A stretch of 24,701 bases of DNA, from NCBI GenBank assembly GCA_964410215.1, contig CAYPHA010000068.1, positions 1 to 24,701 on the forward strand, given 5' to 3'. The DNA comes from CAYPHA01 sp964410215. Lineage in GTDB: Bacteria > Calditrichota > Calditrichia > Calditrichales > CAYPHA01. The position numbers were made by a program, and so were the translations under genes. The notes under the pieces are model-generated. The model was given only the letters and a program-made list of their open reading frames with translations. It did no database searches and was not told the origin of the DNA. How positions within the stretch are numbered: the stretch's first letter is position 1; each line of letters starts with the position of its first letter. Below are positions 16,112-23,976 of the stretch, in pieces.

Positions 16112-16140
16112 TAAAAAATACAAAATACAAACTATTTGAA
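16112..16140. repeat. Inverted repeat flanking asnB, start-codon side
   Basis: Reverse complement of the element at 14038-14066 with 2 mismatches in 29 bp. It lies 20 bp upstream of the asnB start and 20 bp beyond the stop of the acetyltransferase gene, so the pair encloses asnB and nothing else. It does not look like a terminator: no GC stem is present within a single copy. Confidence 0.85.
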
Positions 16141-16160
16141 TTGATGGATATAGTAATAAC

Positions 16161-16631
16161 TCAGGCTTTTTTCATGACCCGGGCGGGTACGCCGGCAACG
16201 ATTGTGTTGGCCGGGACGTCTTTCGTAACCACGGCACCGGCACCGACAATGGCCTTTTCTCCGATGGTAATTCCGGCTAACAACGTGGCACTGCTGCCAA
16301 TCGATGCGCCTTTTTTTACCAGGGTGGGAATACAGACCCAGTCATCCTCTGTCTGGAGTTCGCCCCCCTCTGAAGTCGCTTTGGGGTACAGATCATTGAT
16401 AAAGGTGACGTTATGCCCAACAAACACTTCATCCTCGATCGTCACACCCTCGCAGATAAAGGTGTGACTGGAGATCTTGCAATTTTTGCCTATTTTTGCA
16501 CCTTTCTGTACCTCTACAAACGTACCCAGCTTGGTATTATCTCCAATCTCACAACCATACAGGTTGACAAAATTAAAAATCTTGACGTTCTTACCCAGTT
16601 TAACATCATCCGCGATGCTAAGGTATTTCAT
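16161..16631 (-). CDS. Nucleotide-sugar N-acetyltransferase, LbH fold (WlbB-like)
   Basis: This 156-residue protein is almost entirely hexapeptide repeat (VKLGKNVKIFNFVNLYGCEIGDNTKLGTFV and so on). It carries the region SSHTFICEGVTIEDEVFVGHNVTFINDLYP that in WlbB/WbpD enzymes holds the catalytic Asn/His pocket, followed by AIVGAGAVVTKDVPANTIVAGVPAR. Family members transfer acetyl from acetyl-CoA to the 3-amino group of UDP-2-acetamido-3-amino sugars. The start ATG overlaps the stop of the dehydrogenase gene (ATGA), pointing to translational coupling and a shared pathway. The length matches single-domain LbH N-acetyltransferases. A different acyl donor cannot be excluded, since an ACP gene lies nearby. 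Confidence 0.9.
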   Translation of the reverse strand: MKYLSIADDVKLGKNVKIFNFVNLYGCEIGDNTKLGTFVEVQKGAKIGKNCKISSHTFICEGVTIEDEVFVGHNVTFINDLYPKATSEGGELQTEDDWVCIPTLVKKGASIGSSATLLAGITIGEKAIVGAGAVVTKDVPANTIVAGVPARVMKKA

Positions 16632-17635
16632 ATTTTTATCTCCTTACCCCGGTTCTTTATGGACTGATCGGAGGCTTCCAGAATTTTAACGACCATCAAA
16701 CCCGCCTGGCCGTTACTGACCGGCTCTGTGCCGTTCAAAAGACAATCGGCTATATGCGCTACTTCCGCTTTCAATGCTTCGGTTCCGTCAATTTTCGGAC
16801 AATACATGTCACCGGTCCGGTACTGAATCAGCATGTTATAAACCTGATCGACACCATTAATCACATCGACGCCCTTGTCATAAATCCTTACTTTTTCACT
16901 TGGCTGGATATCGTCCCAGACAATCATTTTCTTTGATCCGGCAATCAGGGTCTGACGTACTTTAACGGGCGACAGCCAGTTCGTATGAATATGCCCTATC
17001 AGATTATTGGGATAATAAACGGTCAGATAGGCGACATCTTCCATCCCGCTGTGGAAATGATCCGAACCGGTAGCGATTACACATTCCGGTTTCTGGGCAA
17101 GACAATAATCCATGATCGAAATATCATGGGGTGCCAGGTCCCAGATAACGTTAACATCATGCTGAAATAATCCCAGGTTGACCCGGACCGAATCAAAATA
17201 GAGCAGATCTCCTATTTCTCCCGATCCGATGACTTCCTTAATTTTTTTAACCGAGCCGGTAAATAAAAACGTGTGATCGACAAAAATCTTCCGGTTTTTC
17301 TGTTCTGCCAGATTGATCAGTTCTTCTGCCTGGGCACTGGTGGAGGTCATCGGTTTTTCGATAAGGACATGTTTCCCCGCCTTCAAGGCTTCCCTGGCCA
17401 GTTCATAATGGGTAAATACCGGGGTGCAGATAGCAATCAGGTCAATTTCGGTATTTTTCAGGACGTCTTTGTATTCATTGGTTGTTTCAATGGCAGGATA
17501 TGTTTTTTCAACAAATTGCAAGCGCTCATCTTTGAGATCGCAACACATTTTGACATGGGTTTCCGGATGGCTGTAAAAATTACGAATAATATTGGGCCCC
17601 CAGTATCCGATACCAACAACGCCGACGTTAATCAT
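16628..17635 (-). CDS. Gfo/Idh/MocA-family nucleotide-sugar 3-dehydrogenase (WlbA-like)
   Basis: This 335-residue oxidoreductase has an N-terminal Rossmann fold with VGVVGIGYWGPN (4-15, dinucleotide-binding glycines) and the family-defining EKPMT motif (94-98), where the Lys is catalytic. The C-terminal alpha/beta substrate domain includes WDLAPHDISIMDYCL, whose His is expected in the active site. WlbA/WbpB enzymes oxidise the C3 hydroxyl of UDP-GlcNAc-uronate using NAD+, giving the ketone used by the DegT-type aminotransferase. That fits the coupled acetyltransferase downstream and the aminotransferase at 10652-11767. Strong ribosome site AAGGAG, 5 bp from the ATG. It follows a 265-bp spacer, so a promoter could exist there, but I find no convincing one. 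The uronate-forming dehydrogenase and any 2-epimerase are not in the window. Confidence 0.9.
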   Translation of the reverse strand: MINVGVVGIGYWGPNIIRNFYSHPETHVKMCCDLKDERLQFVEKTYPAIETTNEYKDVLKNTEIDLIAICTPVFTHYELAREALKAGKHVLIEKPMTSTSAQAEELINLAEQKNRKIFVDHTFLFTGSVKKIKEVIGSGEIGDLLYFDSVRVNLGLFQHDVNVIWDLAPHDISIMDYCLAQKPECVIATGSDHFHSGMEDVAYLTVYYPNNLIGHIHTNWLSPVKVRQTLIAGSKKMIVWDDIQPSEKVRIYDKGVDVINGVDQVYNMLIQYRTGDMYCPKIDGTEALKAEVAHIADCLLNGTEPVSNGQAGLMVVKILEASDQSIKNRGKEIKI

Positions 17636-17900
17636 GATTTCTCCTTAAACATGTTACCGGCTATATTCCTTTTTGATAGCCGCTTTATTATTTTTTTTGT
17701 AAGTATGCATTTGTTAGCGGTAGCGTTCAGGTTAAATTTCTATACAATCAGCCCCAACGTTTCCTAACATTCATTCTTACGTCTTCCCGTAATTTAGTTT
17801 ATCGACCAATATTCCAATAAATTTAAAAGAATAGGTTTAATGATTGAAAAATGCATAGGAATCAGAATGAGGACATGCCATAAAAAGAAGTATAATGCAG

Positions 17901-19196
17901 TTACATTGCGCCTTCGGTCTGGAAAATCGTTATAAATGTCATAAATAGGAGTTTAATATCCAGCCACACCGATTGATTATTGACATACTGCAAGTCGTAT
18001 CGAACCATGTCATCGAAGGTAGTCTGACTGCGGCCATACACCTGCCACATACCTGTGATGCCGGGTTTAACCTCCAGCACCCTTTTCAGGTGCCAGTTTT
18101 TATAATTTTCAATTTCGTAAGGGATCGGCGGACGCGGACCCACCAGGCTCATCTGGCCGGCCAGAACGTTAAAAAACTGGGGAAGCTCATCCAGGCTGCT
18201 CTTGCGTAAAATACGCCCGATTTTAGTAATACGCGGATCATCGACAATTTTATAGACCGGCTTTTCATCGGTTCCTTTATTGATCTCCTGATGCTTACCT
18301 TCGATGAGTTTTTTTACATACTCTTTATGAATCGAATCATCCATATCCGTTCGCATGGAACGGAATTTAAGAAAGGTAAACTCTTTCCCCATATACCCGA
18401 CCCGTTTTTGTTTAAACAATGCCGGCCCTTTTGAAGTGAGCTTAATACTGATGACAATAGTAATCATAATGGGTAGGAATACCAGAATACCAAAAAGCGA
18501 ACCAAAAATATCTACAATACGTTTTATAAAACGAAACACAACGGAGCCCACCTTATTAAGTGGCATGTTGTTCCAGTCCGACCTGTTTTCCAGACTGATA
18601 GCCCCGCCGTTTGTAATCCGCAGATTTGTGATAATTTTAGTATCTTCTAGATTAAGAACCGGTTTATTAGGCTTGACGGCATGATTGGACCGGCCATTGC
18701 TCTTGATCAGTTTGTGTTGAAGCCTGGAATTGACGCCTATTTCATTTTTTCCGGTAAGCTGATTCAGTGGATAATCATGGATTTGTATCGTATCAAGAAA
18801 TTCCTGAAAGCCCTGGATTTTTTCTGTCTGCAGAAGCTGCAGGATCCGGTCGCGTATCTTTTTAATATATATTTTTGCATTTTGAATAGAGGTGTCCACC
18901 AGTAAAATTTCTATCTGATCCACCGTTTTCCAGCATTTCAGGTCAATAGCCCGGGTGTTTTCATCGATGACTTCCAGGAGAAGTTTCATGAAGTGATTGA
19001 ATTTAACTTTTTTATTGCTAAAACTGTTGACTTTAAGTGCTGTATACTCGGTTAAATCAAAAATAATATACGACAGGGGATGGCCGCTGCGGTAACTCCG
19101 TGAGATCTCTCTTTTCATGTTCTTTGAAAACTGATCAGGATTAAGCCAGTCATCATCATTTATATAGCTTGGCGTTGAGACAACCTTGTCCGCCAT
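17901..19196 (-). CDS. Initiating polyprenyl sugar-phosphate transferase with degenerate GGDEF domain
   Basis: This roughly 431-residue inner-membrane protein has a C-terminal bacterial sugar transferase domain (WcaJ/WbaP class): a hydrophobic re-entrant helix (about 222-251), KQKRVGYMGKEFTFLKFRSM (263-282), DDPRITKIGRILRKSSLDELPQ (319-340, with the Asp-Glu pair) and KPGITGMWQVYGRS (377-390). It should move a sugar-1-phosphate from UDP-sugar to undecaprenyl phosphate, the first step of the repeat unit. In place of the usual transmembrane bundle, the N-terminus (about 40-125) is soluble and aligns with GGDEF domains: LSYIIFDL, then RAIDLKCWKTVDQIEILL, where RAID (82-85) takes the place of the c-di-GMP I-site RxxD and TVDQI that of GGDEF. 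The frame is open to 19232, but AAAAGGAA 8 bp before ATG 19196 favours that start. Confidence 0.9.
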   Translation of the reverse strand: MADKVVSTPSYINDDDWLNPDQFSKNMKREISRSYRSGHPLSYIIFDLTEYTALKVNSFSNKKVKFNHFMKLLLEVIDENTRAIDLKCWKTVDQIEILLVDTSIQNAKIYIKKIRDRILQLLQTEKIQGFQEFLDTIQIHDYPLNQLTGKNEIGVNSRLQHKLIKSNGRSNHAVKPNKPVLNLEDTKIITNLRITNGGAISLENRSDWNNMPLNKVGSVVFRFIKRIVDIFGSLFGILVFLPIMITIVISIKLTSKGPALFKQKRVGYMGKEFTFLKFRSMRTDMDDSIHKEYVKKLIEGKHQEINKGTDEKPVYKIVDDPRITKIGRILRKSSLDELPQFFNVLAGQMSLVGPRPPIPYEIENYKNWHLKRVLEVKPGITGMWQVYGRSQTTFDDMVRYDLQYVNNQSVWLDIKLLFMTFITIFQTEGAM

Positions 19197-19316
19197 GTAT
19201 GGATTCCTTTTTTTCAAGAGTAAAGTATTCATATCATGTATAGTATATTAAATTATTTTGATAAAATTGTGATGTAATACCTGATTTTAGAAATAATTTA
19301 TGAATTTAAACTTGAA

Positions 19317-21696
19317 TTAGTAGCTGTAGTAACTGTAATCGTAAAAACTGCGTCGGGCTACTTCATTCGAACCGTTGATGATTATACCTGTAATATCATT
19401 TCTAATTTTCTCAAAATCTTTTAATGCTTTTGAAAATTCCGATAAACGGGTTTTTTCTGACATGATCACTAAAGCGATATTACGGACATAGGAATTAATA
19501 ACGAATAAATCAGGACTTAACCCAAAAGGAGGCGTGTCTACTACAATACGATCAAATTTACTTTCCAGATCACTAAATAATTGCTCCATGCGCTTTGATC
19601 CAAGTATTTCGGAAGGGTTGGGCAATGGGCTTCCACAGGTCATTAAGAACAAGTTGGGAATGTGTGTATCCTGGATTACTTTGGCAATGTATTGCTCGTC
19701 CGTAGGTTCTTTTNNNNNNNNNNATCAGCATATCGGAAAGCCCCGGCGTTTTAGGCCTGGCAAAGGTACTGTGTATGACACCTCTTCGCATATCTCCGTC
19801 AATAAGCAATGTTTTTTTCTTCTGCTGGGCGAAAGCAACGGCCAGATTGGCGGAAATCAGTGATTTACCCTCATTAGGAAACAGGCTGGAGATCGCTATG
19901 GATTTTTTGTCATCCGCACCCAGATAAAGCAGTGTCCTCAATCTTCTGAATGCTTCACCCGCCGGCGTAGGAGCATAATCGCCCGTGATCAGTTTAGGAT
20001 CGATGGTATCGTTGTTAATAAATTCCTCACCATTTTTATTATTCCGGATCAGGGGAATCATGGCTAAAACATTGAGGGAAAGTTTTTCCTCCACTTCCTT
20101 TGATGTCCAAATCTTGTTATTGACGATAGCATAAATAACAAGAAATATTACAGCCACAGCGAAACCTACAAAACCGCCCAATATCCAGAATATAAAATAC
20201 CATATAAAGCCCTTTTTCCCCGCTAAAGGCTGTTTGGCATAGTCAACAATATAGGCATCCGGAATGGTAGCGGCGTCTGTCACTTTCGCTTCGTTATAAC
20301 GAACCATTATACTGGTAAGTATATTTTCTTTGATTTGGCGGTTTCTCATGAGCGCGGCTAACTTCAACTCGTTTCCGGGTAGATTTCGCAACGCTCTTTG
20401 TTCTGTCCTGATATTGTTTCGTTCCACGGAAAGTTCTGAAGTCAATTGAGACCTATATTGGGCCAGTCTCGCTTTTATTTCTTTCTGTAATTCTTCGATC
20501 TGAGCCAGATTATTAACAACCAGAGGATGATTTTCCGCATACGATTGATTGATCAGGGCTTGATATTCCGTTAATAATTGCTGGTAGCGATCGGAAAACA
20601 TATCCGCGCCGGGAACGTTCCTTGCCGCCAGAAAAGAAACTACTTCCTGATAACTGTAATGCGCAGCATCATCCGATTGTTGGGACAAGAGATTTTGTTC
20701 CATTTGTTCCAGTTGATTTAATTGGGTCTGGTATGTTTGAAGCCTTGTCTCACTATCCACGATACCAGCAATAACCGATTGACGGGCATCCGTAATATAA
20801 ACTCTGGGATTTTCAGAACGGAATTCACGTAAAATATTTTCAGATTCAGCAAGTTCTGCTCCGGCTGCTTTTAATTGCTCCTCTAAAGACTTCAAAATGG
20901 ATTTGGTCTGAAAACGTTTAAAATCCAATAATTTTTTTATAAAAAGATCCGCAATCCTGTTCGTCACTAGACTCGAAAACTTCGGATCCTTGTTGGAATA
21001 ACTGATTGTCAGCAGTGTTCGCGTTCGATCCAGACTATATGATAGATCCTTTTCTCTCAAAGCGTTTGCGGCAGCAAGCTGGGTAACAACGACAAACTCC
21101 ACCCCCTCATATCGCTTCAGGACGGAATTATTAAATATGAAGGTTATGCCGTTTCCGGTGAATTGGCTGACAGAATTTGATTGCACGTTGAACGTATGGA
21201 GTAATTGATTTTTTTCTGTTTCAAAATCTTCAAATTCAAGAACATAGGTATGATCCTCATCATCCGACCGGCTCAGTGTATAGGTTCCATAAACAGGTTC
21301 GAGGGAAATTACAATTTTTTTGAACAATTCGGTTCGGCGTACCTGCGGCGTTTTTAGAATGAAATTAAGATATAAGGAATCCACCACCTGTTCAAGGAAG
21401 GAATTGGTGGTAAGAATGGAAACTTTACTCGTGGTTTCCATACCGGCGGAAAAATCGGTAACCGCCGCAATGCCACGACTCAGTCTCGGGTCATCGAAAC
21501 GGATGATGGCTGATGTAGTGTATTCCCGGTATAATTGAATGTAATGAGGAATAATAATCCCGATAATAGCGGCGAAAACAACAGCAATTCCGCTAATCAC
21601 GTATTTTTTCTTTAACAAATAGTGGAAATATTTTTTAACATTAATGGACGGTGGTTTCCCTATTTTTGATTCCATATTATTCAGATCAATTTCCAT
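19317..21696 (-). CDS. Wzz/Wzc-type polysaccharide co-polymerase with tyrosine kinase domain (crosses gap)
   Basis: This protein of about 790 or more residues joins a Wzz/GNVR chain-length domain to a BY-kinase. A transmembrane helix (32-50) is followed by a periplasmic domain with long coiled-coil-prone helices (about 255-440) and a second helix (497-526). The kinase has the hallmark EAFRRLRTLL (581-590), Walker A FPNEGKS (606-612), Walker A' LLIDGDMRR (630-638) and Walker B IVVDTPPF after the gap. The C-terminus is tyrosine-rich (FYDYSYYSY), the usual autophosphorylation cluster. It controls polymer length and export with the Wza-like protein upstream. A 10-N gap at 19714-19723 throws the frame off by one. 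Sequence on both sides is conserved (LSDML before, EPTDEQYIAKVIQ after), so the break is most likely an assembly artefact, with true missing length a multiple of 3. Confidence 0.92.
19714..19723. other. Assembly gap (10 N) inside the Wzc-type gene
   Basis: Ten Ns interrupt the kinase domain between Walker A' and Walker B. In-frame continuity of the conserved sequence on both sides requires a missing length divisible by 3, which 10 is not. Confidence 0.98.
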
Positions 21697-21948
21697 GATG
21701 TATCTTTCTAAATTTTATGACTATGCGGTTAATATCTACATCTATAAAAATAAGAAAATATGATGCAGAGCGAAAGAACTTCCGTTTGCCATCCGAATTT
21801 CTTTTCTTTTCAGCACGGACGGCTCCGCCCCGTCAATTACAAGGGTATAATAAACCACTGCAACATTTTAATTTTATAGACTCCACGGGGATATCCATAA
21901 TTATTTTTGGTTTAAGCGATGACACGGCAACATGTTAAATCCGGGCAT

Positions 21949-21978
21949 ATATTAAAACATCTTCTTTTGCGATGTAAA
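21949..21978 (-). promoter_or_regulatory. Weak sigma70-like promoter candidate for the Wzc-type gene
   Basis: Minus-strand TTTACA (21973-21978), 18-bp spacer, TAATAT (21949-21954). The match is only moderate, but it lies just downstream of the terminator-like hairpin and would give a leader of roughly 245 nt. In such AT-rich DNA a chance match is likely. Confidence 0.25.
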
Positions 21979-21994
21979 TTTAGAAAATCCTTGT

Positions 21995-22018
21995 AAAAAA
22001 AATATGATGTATATCATA
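21995..22018 (-). terminator. Possible intrinsic terminator after the export gene
   Basis: On the minus strand TATGAT-ATAC-ATCATA (22003-22018) is followed directly by eight Ts (21995-22002). The U tract is good but the stem is short and AT-rich, so termination would be partial at best. It is about 240 bp past the export-protein stop. Confidence 0.3.
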
Positions 22019-22260
22019 AATGAAACGTTTTTTTAGCTTTCACGGAAAAAGCGTCTGAGAACCGGTACAGGGCATGTATGGAATGAGGTTTTAAAAGCAG
22101 CATCCTTTTAATGAGGAAAGCCGCGAATGTAATCCGTTATGGCAAATCCGGAAAAAACGAAGGGATTTGTTTATGAAATGCGTGAACAGGGACACAACCA
22201 TAAGCCAATGACATCATTCTTTTACGATGCCACTGGAAGAGAAAATAATTTCAGATAAGT

Positions 22261-22941
22261 TTAACGGCGAGTCTGTTGTATCAGGTATACATCCCTCTGA
22301 TAGGTTATATAAAGCGTTGTAATGGTCAAACCCAGCGTAACAATCGGCATAAATTCACCGAATGTTTCCAAAAATGTACGACCGCCCTCCACGGGTGTAT
22401 AGAGCTGATCACCGGAACGGAAGCCCATCTGTCGCAGGGAGATACCGCTTTCAAAATAAGACGTTATATCTTTTTGTTCATCCTTATCGCGTTCCCATTT
22501 CATTTCATAAATACCGTCTTCGGTGCTCGTTCCCCCTCCCATACGAATCACTTCCCAGAGGGAACTGTTTACATCTACATAATACAATCCCGGATTGTTG
22601 AATCCACCGAGCATGGTGACACGGATCATGGGCTTGATCGACACATTGGGGGTACGCAGATAGGCCTTGAATTTTTCGCGGATGAACGTCTGTAGATCCT
22701 CCGTTGTCATTTGCGATACTTTGACTTTACCCTCCAGGGGCAATTCAATATAACCCTGATCGTCGATGGCAAACGTACGGTGCAAAAACGAAGTGGTGTC
22801 CGGGAATGTATTGATCTGCACGCCGTCGCCGGGCCTGAAAGGATAGGGAGAAGTCACCTGTGAAACAGAGGTGCCAGGTAACAGGAGACAGATGACAGCT
22901 GCAAGTAATACTATCTTGTTAATGAATGATGTACGATTCAT
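22261..22941 (-). CDS. Polysaccharide export protein (Wza/OPX family)
   Basis: This 226-residue envelope protein has a signal peptide (1 to about 27, ending TSVSQ), a polysaccharide-export domain (about 33-105, from YPFRPGDGVQINTFPD to PNVSIKPM) and an SLBB-like domain (about 106-182, VTMLGGFNNPGLYYVDVNSSLWEVIRMGGG). A C-terminal hydrophobic helix follows (about 196-213), with a short polar tail. Wza-family proteins form the outer-membrane channel or periplasmic adaptor for Wzy-dependent polymers and dock onto the Wzc-type kinase. It is short compared with E. coli Wza and lacks a lipobox cysteine, so it may be a minimal OPX protein that needs a separate outer-membrane partner. ATG with AGGA 9 bp upstream; 18 bp after the STAS gene, so probably one transcript. 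Confidence 0.9.
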   Translation of the reverse strand: MNRTSFINKIVLLAAVICLLLPGTSVSQVTSPYPFRPGDGVQINTFPDTTSFLHRTFAIDDQGYIELPLEGKVKVSQMTTEDLQTFIREKFKAYLRTPNVSIKPMIRVTMLGGFNNPGLYYVDVNSSLWEVIRMGGGTSTEDGIYEMKWERDKDEQKDITSYFESGISLRQMGFRSGDQLYTPVEGGRTFLETFGEFMPIVTLGLTITTLYITYQRDVYLIQQTRR

Positions 22942-22959
22942 ATGTTACAGTCCTTTTAC

Positions 22960-23754
22960 TTAACATGAACGATAGTAACGGTAACGTTTGGCTTTTGAAT
23001 CAAGTTCTAATTCCCTCAGTAAAAGCCAAAGACGGAACCAGCCAATTTTAACATGACCAAAATGTTCATTGCTTAACGCATGCCGGATTCCAATCAAACC
23101 AAGCATGGGATTGTCGGCAACAACACGTCTGATTTTTGCCTGAAGGGGCAGTTGAGACAGTTTAATGGTATGCTCCATTTTCTGAGGTACCAGGTCAATT
23201 TCAGGTTCATTAATCGCTTCCATATCGGTGGTCGCATCCGGCGGTGTTTCAGCAACCCTGTCTTCTTCATACGCAGCGTCTTCCTGTTTTTCGGAATCGA
23301 TTTCAACTACTTCATCCGCCTTTTCAGGGATCTGTGCATTTTTAATAACGTTATCCATATCGTTTTTGTCCTCCTCCATAAGGTCCAGATGGGTTAGATT
23401 TTCATCAAATGAATGGGCCGCTTCCAACACGGTGTTAAAATCATCCAGAATGTGATAAAACTCCAGCATTTGGTAAACATCATAGATATCCGGTCGCATA
23501 GCTGCAAGACGGATATCACCACCATGATCACGAAAACGCTTCACTTCGCCTACAAATATGCCCCAGCCGGCCGAGCTCATGTAAAAAAGATCCGAGAAAT
23601 CGACAATGACTTTATAGACACTGCTTTCCAGAATATCATCAAAGAGTTTCTGCAGTTCATGACTATTCGACTGATCTACATATCCGCTCACTTCGACAAT
23701 GATAATCTCTTTCTTTTTGTCAGCGTGTTTTGAGTCAAGTTTTAGCTCTTGCAT
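22960..23754 (-). CDS. STAS-domain protein with C-terminal winged-helix-like region
   Basis: Three parts are visible in 264 residues. Residues about 12-112 form a STAS (anti-sigma-factor-antagonist) domain with IIIVEVSGYVDQSN and the phospho-site loop FSDLFYMSSAGWGIFVGEVK (Ser60/Ser61; the Asp usual before the serines is Met here). Residues 115-190 are an acidic, low-complexity linker rich in Asp and Glu. Residues 198-264 (IRRVVADNPMLGLIGIRHALSNEHFG and LLLRELELDSKAKRYRYYRS) look like a small winged-helix domain with a basic tail. STAS proteins switch partners when a kinase phosphorylates the serine. Placement as first gene of the cluster, 18 bp before the export gene, suggests control of the locus. 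No kinase or sigma factor is nearby. DNA binding is my inference. Confidence 0.82.
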   Translation of the reverse strand: MQELKLDSKHADKKKEIIIVEVSGYVDQSNSHELQKLFDDILESSVYKVIVDFSDLFYMSSAGWGIFVGEVKRFRDHGGDIRLAAMRPDIYDVYQMLEFYHILDDFNTVLEAAHSFDENLTHLDLMEEDKNDMDNVIKNAQIPEKADEVVEIDSEKQEDAAYEEDRVAETPPDATTDMEAINEPEIDLVPQKMEHTIKLSQLPLQAKIRRVVADNPMLGLIGIRHALSNEHFGHVKIGWFRLWLLLRELELDSKAKRYRYYRSC

Positions 23755-23976
23755 AGAAAGTCTCGGTATTGCTCACTTTCCATGAATATATAAACATTAT
23801 AGTTCATAAAATTATTGCAATCATCTGCTGAATTAATGTTAAAAATTATTTAACGAAATATCAATACAATTTACAGTGTCCGGAAGCACAATTACGTGAT
23901 TTTAGACAATAAAAATAGAAAAAGGCCGGTATTTAAAAAAAAGGTTGGTTGTTCAGGAATCGTCTTCTTTTGCTCC

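Larger units (their letters stand above)
21697..22260. other. 564-bp gene-free leader upstream of the Wzc-type gene
   Basis: No credible ORF on either strand. The stretch is AT-rich and in minus-strand order holds a terminator-like hairpin (21995-22018), a weak promoter candidate (21949-21978) and a GC-rich hairpin in an AT-rich setting (21818-21834, GACGG/CCGTC) about 120 bp before the start codon. It is by far the longest spacer in the locus and splits export/regulation genes from the kinase. I recognise no known riboswitch class. Confidence 0.7.

Noticed and set aside
19197..19232. Upstream ATG for the sugar-phosphate transferase
   Set aside because: No ribosome site before it, while AAAAGGAA lies 8 bp before the ATG at 19196.
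21814..21836. JUMPstart/ops-like element (GGGGCGGAGCCGT) before the Wzc-type gene
   Set aside because: Only a loose match to the ops core GGCGGTAGCGT; better explained as a local GC hairpin.
23755..23976. Promoter for the STAS gene (TATAAT on the minus strand near 23800)
   Set aside because: A TATAAT is present, but no acceptable -35 box lies at 16-18 bp, and the DNA is AT-rich enough for chance matches.
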